The translations under genes and the position numbers were made by a program. This document shows positions 1 through 4,971 of a stretch of DNA of 6,101 nucleotides, one piece after another. A model generated the notes under the pieces. That model saw nothing but the letters and a program-made list of their open reading frames with translations, was not told where the DNA came from and did no database searches. How positions within the stretch are numbered: the first letter of the stretch is position 1; each line of letters opens with the position of its first letter. Source of the stretch: JAWCLZ01 sp037443105 (lineage in GTDB: Archaea > Halobacteriota > JAWCLZ01); NCBI GenBank assembly GCA_037443105.1, contig JBBIOZ010000088.1:1-6101 (forward strand). Reading direction: 5' to 3'.

Positions 1-77
1 AATTGCACGGTGGCAAAATCTGGGTTGAAAGCGAGGTTGGAAAAGGCTCCACCTTCTACTTCATCATTCCTAAGTAA
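1..77 (+). CDS. C-terminal end of a sensor histidine kinase (partial, cut by the window edge)
   Basis: Reading in the frame that starts at base 3 gives 24 complete codons and a TAA stop at 75-77. The peptide begins LHGGKIWVESEVGKGSTFYF and ends IIPK. HGG-x-I-W-V-E-S-x-x-G-x-G-S-T-F is the classic G2 region and closing beta strands of the HATPase_c domain, which binds ATP and phosphorylates the conserved histidine of two-component sensor kinases. The sensor domains, H box and N box lie outside the window, so the signal sensed cannot be told. The gene converges on the winged-helix regulator on the other strand, and the two coding ends overlap by 8 bases. A GTG at 10-12 opens another frame (to 264), but that reading is only a shadow of this gene and of its neighbour. 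Confidence 0.88.
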   Translation, partial: LHGGKIWVESEVGKGSTFYFIIPK

Positions 78-456
78 ATCTCCTCTTCTTAAGAAAATCG
101 ACTTTGAATTCTTGAAGCAAGTCATTCATCTTCGCATACCATTCATCGATGTATCGCTTCATATCTCTATAGATCCTTTCAGGATCGTTGGGATGATAGG
201 TGTAGTAATAGCCACCATTCTTAATTACATGGGTTTCTCTAAATACCAAGCCATGGGTGATTAAATTCTGAAGAGATCTGTAAGTCGTGCTCTTTTCGCG
301 CTTCACATACTCGCTTAATTCATCGACTTTCATCTCCCCTTTCTCGAGGAGACATTTATAGATCGCTATATCAAGCTGTTTTAAATCTAAGATGCAGGAA
401 AGGATATCCTCACATTTAAGTGTTTTTTTAAGCTGCTCAACTATAGACCTAGCCAT
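70..456 (-). CDS. Small winged-helix transcriptional regulator (TrmB/ArsR-like)
   Basis: This 128-residue protein has the layout of a single-domain archaeal DNA-binding regulator. Residues about 24-85 form a winged helix: LDIAIYKCLL (helix 1), MKVDELSEYV (helix 2), KREKSTTYRSLQNLITHGLV (recognition helix) and a tyrosine-rich wing (KNGGYYYTYHP). Residues about 92-120 form an amphipathic helix (ERIYRDMKRYIDEWYAKMND) that probably dimerises. The pattern matches the TrmB/COG1378 type of HTH without a sugar-binding domain; the family name is an inference. Three cysteines (C15, C21, C35) near the N-terminus might allow redox or metal sensing, but this is not shown. The ATG at 456 is the first start in frame, lacks an SD, and has a TATA-like box at 481-490, so a leaderless or nearly leaderless message is likely. 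It lies 55 bases behind the protease gene on the same strand. The target genes are unknown. Confidence 0.82.
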   Translation of the reverse strand: MARSIVEQLKKTLKCEDILSCILDLKQLDIAIYKCLLEKGEMKVDELSEYVKREKSTTYRSLQNLITHGLVFRETHVIKNGGYYYTYHPNDPERIYRDMKRYIDEWYAKMNDLLQEFKVDFLKKRRFT

Positions 457-480
457 TTACCCCGCGATATATTGCTCAAG

Positions 481-490
481 CTATATATGT
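481..490 (-). promoter_or_regulatory. TATA-like box of the winged-helix regulator gene
   Basis: On the minus strand the sequence reads ACATATATAG, from 34 to 25 bases before the ATG at 456, with an A-rich stretch just upstream that could serve as the TFB-recognition element. Archaeal transcription starts about 25 bases after the box, which puts the 5' end within a few bases of the ATG and fits the lack of an SD. It implies the regulator can be transcribed separately from the protease gene in front of it. Confidence 0.55.
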
Positions 491-501
491 TTTATCTTAC
501 T

Positions 502-511
502 TTTTGCAAAA
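502..511. promoter_or_regulatory. Perfect 10-base palindrome TTTTGCAAAA, possible operator
   Basis: TTTTGCAAAA is its own reverse complement. It lies immediately after the protease stop codon (512-514) and 11 bases upstream of the TATA-like box of the winged-helix gene. Such a dyad next to an archaeal promoter could bind a dimeric regulator, perhaps the product of the gene itself. A ten-base AT-rich palindrome also arises easily by chance, so the role is speculative. Confidence 0.2.
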
Positions 512-2131
512 CTATACAGATCCATAAATGAGATAGGGGCCGAATATTAAGAAGAGGAGGGAAGAGAAAATAAGCATGGCTAGCGCTGTTACAATTGCGC
601 TTGAAACTTTTTCACGCTTTACCTCATCCTTGGTGAATTTACCCACAAAGCTCCTCGCAATCTCTCGGAAAACATGGCCTCCATCAAGCGGTACCGCTGG
701 CAAGCAGTTGAATAAAGCTATCGTTAAATTGATCCAGCCAGTCCAGAAGAGGATATTAGCTATCCAGAATATACCAATTCCAAGTTCCTTCGCCCAAGCT
801 ACTGGTTCATAGAATTGCAAAAGCAGACCCTCGAATCCGCTGAATCCAAAAGCTGAGGTATCTATGAAGGGAAGCGAAGCAAGCCATAGCCAAGCATACG
901 GTGAATAAAGCATGCTTGGCAGCCTGCGGAGAGCTTGGAGATACTCTTGGGAGGGGAATTCTCCAACTGCCATCCCAAGTCGAGAGGTATCAACCCGTAT
1001 GCCTAGGAAGCCCTTGGTTTGATGGGGCGCACTAGCAAGCTGAATTTGAAATACCTTCTCTTCATCTCCATCGATCACGTGCACGCTTAAAACATCTCCA
1101 GGCCTAGTTTTATTCATATAAGTAAGAAACTCCCTTGCATTGTCCACAGGCGTGCTATCAATTTTCACGATCTTCATCCCAGGGGTTAAACCAGCTTCCT
1201 TAGCCGGATAGCCATCGATTGTATCCACGATTAGCACGCCCTTTTCCTCATATTTCCTGAGCCAGAAAACTTTTTCCTGTTTATCATAAACCGCGTGAAC
1301 CGCTACCGAGCTGCCTGGCTCGAGGGCATCGAGATAGCTATTATATTGACTTAGATTTTTTATTCTAGCTCCATTTAGAGCAATTATTACCATATCCCTA
1401 TGCAGGCCTGCTTTTTCTGCATCAGAGTTCTTAGCCACATCTAGCACCACCACGTTGTTCCCAACTGGCTCTATGGCATTTAAAACTGGACCGAAGAAAA
1501 GTAATAAAGCTATGAATGCAACAGCAAAGTTCCCCATCACCCCAGAGGCAAATACCCTCAAGCGCTGATCGCGATTAGCAGGCTTCTTCCCCGCTTCCCC
1601 CTGGCCTTTTTTAGTACCCAGAAGCTGCTCGTCGTCTAACTCTGCAAAAGCTCCAACGGGAATTATTAAGAGCAAGATTCCAAGCGATTTTACCGCTATT
1701 CCTTCGACTTTCCCAAGAATGGCGTGGGAGAATTCATGTGCAACGATCGCTATTATTAATCCAACGATCCCCCACGTGAAAGGGATGAATCTATTTATAC
1801 CTGGCAAAATAACTATATTTTGAGGCTCGGTGTAGGCTGAAGGCTTGGGAGGCTGAGATATCATCATATAATCGCTGAATAGCAAAAGCGAGAACATTGC
1901 GGCCATTGATATCACCACGAGGGGAATGCCCGAGGTGGCGAAAAACCTCCAGAATTTTTTTGGCTTTGCCAAGCGATCTAATAAGCTCTGACCTTTTTTA
2001 GTGCGGATCATTAAAATGGGACCGAAGCTGCTTATGCCTCGCTTCTCAAGCGCTCCAGTAGATAGAAAAACTATCGCTATCCAGTAAGCCAGAAATGCTG
2101 CTGCAGCAAGTGCAAGGTCTATGTTCATCAT
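512..2131 (-). CDS. Site-2 protease family (M50) membrane zinc metalloprotease with two PDZ domains
   Basis: This 539-residue intramembrane protease should cleave membrane-embedded segments of substrates such as anti-sigma-like or regulatory membrane proteins. The zinc motif HEFSH is at residues 132-136 inside a hydrophobic segment. The second active-site motif, LPAVPLDGG, is at 477-485, with D483 as the third zinc ligand. FASGVMGNF (194-202) corresponds to the conserved small-residue/Asn motif of the core. Hydrophobic segments lie near 6-24, 68-88, 118-140, 147-163, 195-215, 408-424, 452-472 and 508-534. Two PDZ-like domains occupy about 222-295 and 296-367, the second carrying GYPAKEAGLTPGMKIVKID. 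They sit between the two halves of the active site, as in RseP-type enzymes. FAELDDEQLL (162-171) after the third core helix is typical of archaeal members. The gene starts MM at 2131, has no SD, and has a well-placed TATA-like box, so a leaderless message is likely. It is divergent from cutA. Its substrate is unknown. Confidence 0.92.
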   Translation of the reverse strand: MMNIDLALAAAAFLAYWIAIVFLSTGALEKRGISSFGPILMIRTKKGQSLLDRLAKPKKFWRFFATSGIPLVVISMAAMFSLLLFSDYMMISQPPKPSAYTEPQNIVILPGINRFIPFTWGIVGLIIAIVAHEFSHAILGKVEGIAVKSLGILLLIIPVGAFAELDDEQLLGTKKGQGEAGKKPANRDQRLRVFASGVMGNFAVAFIALLLFFGPVLNAIEPVGNNVVVLDVAKNSDAEKAGLHRDMVIIALNGARIKNLSQYNSYLDALEPGSSVAVHAVYDKQEKVFWLRKYEEKGVLIVDTIDGYPAKEAGLTPGMKIVKIDSTPVDNAREFLTYMNKTRPGDVLSVHVIDGDEEKVFQIQLASAPHQTKGFLGIRVDTSRLGMAVGEFPSQEYLQALRRLPSMLYSPYAWLWLASLPFIDTSAFGFSGFEGLLLQFYEPVAWAKELGIGIFWIANILFWTGWINLTIALFNCLPAVPLDGGHVFREIARSFVGKFTKDEVKREKVSSAIVTALAMLIFSSLLFLIFGPYLIYGSV

Positions 2132-2136
2132 AGTAA

Positions 2137-2150
2137 GATATTATATTAAT
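2137..2150 (+). promoter_or_regulatory. Candidate TATA-like region for cutA
   Basis: GATATTATATTAAT lies 29-42 bases before the cutA ATG at 2179. Initiation about 25 bases later would fall near 2165-2172 and leave a leader of roughly 10 bases or slightly more, enough to keep some or all of the SD. The second AT block at 2153-2160 is too close to the ATG for an SD-containing message. The exact box cannot be fixed from sequence alone. Confidence 0.35.
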
Positions 2151-2152
2151 GC

Positions 2153-2162
2153 ATATAAAAAT
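2153..2162 (-). promoter_or_regulatory. TATA-like box of the protease gene, in the divergent protease/cutA region
   Basis: On the minus strand the sequence reads ATTTTTATAT, from 31 to 22 bases before the ATG at 2131. That is the spacing expected when transcription begins at or next to the start codon. No SD precedes the ATG, which supports a leaderless message. The same AT-rich block also lies upstream of cutA on the other strand. Confidence 0.5.
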
Positions 2163-2167
2163 AAGGT

Positions 2168-2173
2168 AGGTGA
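2168..2173 (+). promoter_or_regulatory. Shine-Dalgarno sequence of cutA
   Basis: AGGTGA ends 5 bases before the ATG at 2179, a good match to the 3' end of archaeal 16S rRNA. It supports this start. It also contrasts with the divergent protease gene, which has no SD. Confidence 0.7.
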
Positions 2174-2178
2174 ACTGA

Positions 2179-2487
2179 ATGTTCTCGATAGTCTATATAA
2201 CTGTGAGCAGTTTTGAAGAAGCTAAGAAGGTGGCACGCATTTTAGTTGAGGAGCGCCTCGCTGCTTGCGCGAACATCTTCCCAATTACCTCTATCTTTCA
2301 ATGGAGGGGAGTGCAGGAAGCGAATGAGGTAGCAGTAATTGCCAAAACTAAGATAGAGAAAGTGGAGGAAATAATTGCAAGGGTGAAGCAGATTCATAGC
2401 TATGAATTGCCCTGTATAATTTCTTGGAAATTGGAACAGGGCTATCAGCCTTTTTTAAAGTGGATCGAGGAGGAGGTTAAAAAATAG
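2179..2487 (+). CDS. cutA: CutA1 divalent-cation tolerance protein
   Basis: This is a 102-residue protein, the usual length of the small trimeric CutA1 family with a ferredoxin-like fold related to PII proteins. Family marks visible are an N-terminal strand (IVYITVSS), a helix ending in EERLAACANI (25-33), SIFQWRG (38-44, the family's S-x-Y/F-x-W-x-G turn), the strand EVAVIAKT, and HSYELPCII (73-81, the H-P/S-Y-E-x-P-x-I signature), then a closing helix FLKWIEEEVKK. The bacterial gene was linked to copper tolerance, but the biochemical role of CutA1 is still unsettled. The start at 2179 is backed by AGGTGA 5 bases upstream. The gene is the first of a likely plus-strand unit with the nucleotidyltransferase and the membrane hydrolase. 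It stops in TAG, with an out-of-frame A-rich repeat tract directly behind it. Confidence 0.95.
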   Translation: MFSIVYITVSSFEEAKKVARILVEERLAACANIFPITSIFQWRGVQEANEVAVIAKTKIEKVEEIIARVKQIHSYELPCIISWKLEQGYQPFLKWIEEEVKK

Positions 2488-2550
2488 AAAAAATGAGGAA
2501 AAATAGGAAAAAAATAGGAAAAAATAAGGAAAAATGAGGTGAAAAATGAG
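2488..2550 (+). repeat. A-rich degenerate tandem repeats between cutA and the nucleotidyltransferase gene
   Basis: The tract is made only of A, G and T and breaks into six near-copies of 9-12 bases with the form G-A(5-7)-T-(A/G)-(A)-G: bases 2488-2497, 2498-2506, 2507-2517, 2518-2528, 2529-2538 and 2539-2550. The last two copies supply the SD (GAGGTGA) and the ATG of the next gene. No C occurs in the tract. It looks like slippage-driven expansion of an SD-like GGAAAAATRAG unit. I see no stem-loop and no convincing TATA box in it, so cutA and the next gene may be co-transcribed through it. Confidence 0.75.
2536..2542 (+). promoter_or_regulatory. Shine-Dalgarno sequence of the nucleotidyltransferase gene, set very close to the start
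   Basis: GAGGTGA at 2536-2542 is followed after only 3 bases by the ATG at 2546. The spacing is tight but workable if GGTG at 2538-2541 pairs. It is part of the tandem repeat. An in-frame ATG-AGG-TGA triplet at 2534-2542 overlaps the SD but would give only a two-residue peptide. Confidence 0.5.
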
Positions 2551-3250
2551 GAGAAAACCTGCACAAATGGGGCCTAGGAAAGCAATTGTATATAGCCAAG
2601 ATAGGTGGGAAATTCTTGCTGAGCTGCGAGCAATAGCTGGTAGAATAATGCTTGAACTTGATAAACATGGTATAGCTTCTATAGTCCACGGGAGCATTGC
2701 AAGAGGCGACGTTACTAAGAGCAGCGATGTAGATATCTTCATTCCATACGTGGTGAAATCCTACCAAGTGGAATTCGCCCTAAGCGATTATGAAGTTCTA
2801 GAGCGAAAGCTGGTACAGGCTACTCCTTTGAGTTTGATAAAAGCGCATTTAATTCTACAGGATAACGTAATGGTTACTTTTCCAGTGATAAAGCCTCAGA
2901 GGCGCGAGCTTGAGTTTTATAAATTTGGAGGTGCAATTTCCCTCACCGAGTTAAAGCAGAATAAGCGTGTTGCCGGTGTTGACAAGCGCCTTATGCTGAT
3001 CGAGCCCAGCGAGGAGGGACACATTGAAATCCCTCTCAGCGAGCTCTCCACAGGTAGAGTTGCTAAAATACTTGGCGTTGGGCAGGATATCGTTGAAGAG
3101 CGCCTGCGAGTACTTCAAAGAAGAGCTGAGGTCGGTAGAACTGGTGTATATCTAGAGCGAGTTTTAGCCAGCAAGGAAAACTTTGAAACTGTGCTTAATG
3201 AGATTGCTAAGGATCCCGCTATCAGGAGGCGCTTAAATTGGATGCTATAA
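2546..3250 (+). CDS. Predicted nucleotidyltransferase (DNA polymerase beta-like fold, COG1665-like)
   Basis: This 234-residue soluble protein has the NTase signature VHGSIARGDVTKSSDVDIFI at about 47-66. G49-S50 are the phosphate-contacting GS pair, and D61 and D63 are the first two metal-binding carboxylates. The strand where a third carboxylate often sits reads NVMVTFPV (107-114) and has no obvious acid. The rest (FYKFGGAISL at 125-133, KRLMLIEPSEEGHIEIPLSE at 147-166, VAKILGVGQDIVEERLRVL at 172-190, EVGRTGVYLERVL at 195-207) agrees with my memory of a conserved archaeal family annotated only as predicted nucleotidyltransferase; substrate and reaction are unknown. AKILGVGQDIVEERLRVL looks like a short helix-turn-helix. 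An alternative start is M8 at 2567, but 2546 has the better SD. The stop overlaps the next gene by 13 bases, which points to one operon. Confidence 0.85.
   Translation: MRRKPAQMGPRKAIVYSQDRWEILAELRAIAGRIMLELDKHGIASIVHGSIARGDVTKSSDVDIFIPYVVKSYQVEFALSDYEVLERKLVQATPLSLIKAHLILQDNVMVTFPVIKPQRRELEFYKFGGAISLTELKQNKRVAGVDKRLMLIEPSEEGHIEIPLSELSTGRVAKILGVGQDIVEERLRVLQRRAEVGRTGVYLERVLASKENFETVLNEIAKDPAIRRRLNWML
3224..3229 (+). promoter_or_regulatory. Shine-Dalgarno AGGAGG that fixes a TTG start
   Basis: AGGAGG inside the end of the nucleotidyltransferase gene lies 8 bases before the TTG at 3238. No ATG or GTG is available in that frame near the conserved start of the hydrolase, so this SD is the main support for TTG initiation. 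Confidence 0.75.
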
Positions 3251-4149
3251 CCCATATTTTAACAGGCTACATCATAGGTAACCTGCTCGCTGCCAGTAGT
3301 TTTGAATTTATAACGTGCGTCATTGCAAGTTTCGCTATGGACCTAGATATTTTTATCTCTAGTTCTATTAAATATCATCGAGACTTCAGCCATTCCCTCT
3401 TATTTGCCCTTATTCTAAGCATTTCACTTGCAGCATTTAGCTTGATATTTAATCAAGTTTTTTTTAAAGTCTTTTTTCTAACATTGCTCAGCAGTTTGAC
3501 ACATGTTTTACTAGACCTCTCAACCACTTGGGGAGTGCCATTGTTCTATCCGGCTAAGCTGCAGAGTAGCTTAGAGCTTGATACTGCTGTTAATCCAATT
3601 TTGCTCATAGCAAGCTTGCTCTTACTTGGAGTAATAGCAATTTCAAACTCCACCTTGCTTTCGCTTTCAGCGATTTTGCTTTTAATCTTCTACCTTCTGC
3701 TGAGAGCTACTTCGAAGCAAGTCGCAGCTAAAATGATCAATGGTTCAGGCGAGGTTGCAATGCTTCCCACTTTCTCCCCCTTCCTGTGGAAAGCGATTCA
3801 AAGATGGAGCAGTGAACATAGCTTTATTCAGAAAACTGGCTTTGTGCATATTCTTCAATCTCGCTATGAGGAGATAAACACCTGCACATTTCCCTATTCC
3901 TTAATGGAAATCGGAAAAATAGCGGTAGCGCCTCCTCTGGAAACTGAGAGAGCTGCAATTCTATATTCAAACTCAATTGAGCCAGTTAAATCCTTTAACT
4001 CTAAATTCAAATATACAAATGCAAAAGCAGCGTTGGAAAATGAAATCTGGAGGGTGATCTGGACCTCTTTCGAGGTGGGCTGGCGAATTGAAGTGCTAAT
4101 CTCGAAAAATGGGGAGATAGTTGGAGTTGAATCATATTGGCATCGCTAG
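3238..4149 (+). CDS. YdjM-family membrane-bound metal-dependent hydrolase with an extra C-terminal domain
   Basis: The 303-residue protein starts at TTG 3238, giving MDAITHILTG, whose T-H-x-L-T-G near the N-terminus matches the family. Likely metal ligands are H6, D35 and D37 (FAMDLDIF), H47 and H52 (HRDFSHS) and H89 with D93 (THVLLDLSTTWG), the pattern of YdjM/PF04307 hydrolases. Hydrophobic segments lie near 7-34, 53-72, 74-93, 119-135 and 138-156, so the first half is a membrane bundle. Residues 160-303 form a soluble tail with LPTFSPFLWK (176-185) and a strand-rich end (WRVIWTSFEVGWRIEVLIS). A P-x-x-x-P-x-x-W tail of this sort also occurs, as I recall, in longer YfhP-like members. The substrate is unknown. 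The gene overlaps the nucleotidyltransferase by 13 bases in another frame, so translational coupling is likely. Its TAG stop lies in the same CTAG as the stop of the convergent hisF. Confidence 0.85.
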   Translation: MDAITHILTGYIIGNLLAASSFEFITCVIASFAMDLDIFISSSIKYHRDFSHSLLFALILSISLAAFSLIFNQVFFKVFFLTLLSSLTHVLLDLSTTWGVPLFYPAKLQSSLELDTAVNPILLIASLLLLGVIAISNSTLLSLSAILLLIFYLLLRATSKQVAAKMINGSGEVAMLPTFSPFLWKAIQRWSSEHSFIQKTGFVHILQSRYEEINTCTFPYSLMEIGKIAVAPPLETERAAILYSNSIEPVKSFNSKFKYTNAKAALENEIWRVIWTSFEVGWRIEVLISKNGEIVGVESYWHR

Positions 4150-4961
4150 ATCCTAACAGCTATCCCTCTGTTCTGCAGATATCTTTTGGCTTCCGATATG
4201 GAATACTGCTTGAAGTGAAATATACTCGCTGCCAAGCAAGCATCAGCTTTGCCATATTCAAATGCTTCATATAAATGCTCCAAGCAGCCAGCTCCACCTG
4301 AGGCTATTATTGGAATTCTCACAGCTTCTGAAATTGCTCGAGTAATTGGAATATCGTAGCCAAGTTTTGTACCATCGCGATCCATGCTTGTAAGCAGGAT
4401 TTCACCCGCGCCAAGCTCCTCAACCTGCTTCGCCCAGTGCACTGCATCCAGTCCAACTGGCTTTCTCCCTCCATATATCACCACTTCATACCAAGCAAGG
4501 TTTCCATCTTCTAACTTTAAAATAGTTTTATTCCCATCTAAGCTGCGATTTCGCCTGCAATCTATAGCTACCACGATGCACTGGGAGCCAAAGATTTCCG
4601 CTGCTTGCTTCACCAAGCTAGGATTTTTCACCGCTGCTGTGTTCACCGAGATTTTATCTGCCCCTGCGCGGAGGATTGAACGTATATCTTCGAGTGAGGC
4701 AATTCCACCTCCAACTGTTAGAGGTATGAAAACCTCATTAGCAGTTTTCTCAATTACCTCAAGCATGGTTCTTCTACCTTCATGTGAAGCAGTTATGTCT
4801 AGGAAAACTAATTCATCTGCCCCTTCCTCGTTATACCACTTGGCCATTTCAACAGGGTCGCCGGCTTGTCTAAGTTTAACGAATTCTATGCCTTTAACCA
4901 CGGTAGCGATTGCTCTATCATAGGTAACATCCAAGCAGGGTATAATGCGCTTCGCAAGCAT
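4146..4961 (-). CDS. hisF: Imidazole glycerol phosphate synthase, cyclase subunit HisF
   Basis: HisF is the (beta/alpha)8-barrel subunit that uses ammonia from HisH to turn PRFAR into imidazole-glycerol phosphate and AICAR in histidine synthesis. The 271-residue protein starts MLAKRIIPCLDV. Catalytic D11 and D134 (VAIDC) are present, matching D11 and D130 of the Thermotoga enzyme. R5, E50 and K103, counterparts of gate residues R5, E46 and K99, are also present. Both phosphate-binding ends are visible: PLTVGGGI (80-87) with GADKISVNTAAV (100-111), and IIASGGAG (218-225). LLTSMDRDGTKLGYD is at 189-203. Loop 1 carries four extra residues (see findings). The ATG at 4961 is chosen over a possible ATG at 4997 because it matches the family N-terminus and has GGTGA 5 bases upstream. 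It follows the HEAT-protein gene by 5 bases. No hisH or other his gene is in view. Confidence 0.96.
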   Translation of the reverse strand: MLAKRIIPCLDVTYDRAIATVVKGIEFVKLRQAGDPVEMAKWYNEEGADELVFLDITASHEGRRTMLEVIEKTANEVFIPLTVGGGIASLEDIRSILRAGADKISVNTAAVKNPSLVKQAAEIFGSQCIVVAIDCRRNRSLDGNKTILKLEDGNLAWYEVVIYGGRKPVGLDAVHWAKQVEELGAGEILLTSMDRDGTKLGYDIPITRAISEAVRIPIIASGGAGCLEHLYEAFEYGKADACLAASIFHFKQYSISEAKRYLQNRGIAVRI

Positions 4962-4966
4962 TACCC

Positions 4967-4971
4967 TCACC
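4967..4971 (-). promoter_or_regulatory. Shine-Dalgarno of hisF, containing the stop codon of the upstream gene
   Basis: On the minus strand GGTGA occupies 4971 down to 4967, within GGGTGAGGG, and ends 5 bases before the hisF ATG at 4961. Its last three bases, TGA, are the stop codon of the HEAT-repeat gene. Ribosomes ending that gene are therefore placed on the hisF initiation site, which strongly suggests translational coupling. Confidence 0.8.

Noticed and set aside
10..264. Open frame of 84 codons on the plus strand beginning at GTG
   Set aside because: It runs out of frame over the kinase C-terminus, whose G2 motif is unmistakable in another frame, and then antisense to the winged-helix gene. 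It shows no family features.
576..812. Plus-strand open frame of 78 codons inside the protease gene
   Set aside because: It lies wholly antisense to the conserved LDGG end of the protease and has no recognisable motif.
2534..2542. Two-codon upstream frame ATG-AGG-TGA before the nucleotidyltransferase start
   Set aside because: It overlaps the SD itself and comes from the repeat unit. Nothing suggests it is translated as a regulatory peptide.
2488..2550. Short regular repeats considered as a CRISPR array or transcription terminator
   Set aside because: The units are 9-12 bases with no spacers, so it is not CRISPR. The coding strand is A-rich rather than T-rich and forms no stem-loop, so it is not a plausible terminator for cutA.
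2455..2767. Two minus-strand open frames rich in Phe, Ser and Leu
   Set aside because: They are the reverse reading of the A-rich repeat tract and of the start of the nucleotidyltransferase gene. The apparent hydrophobic stretches come from poly-A read as Phe codons.
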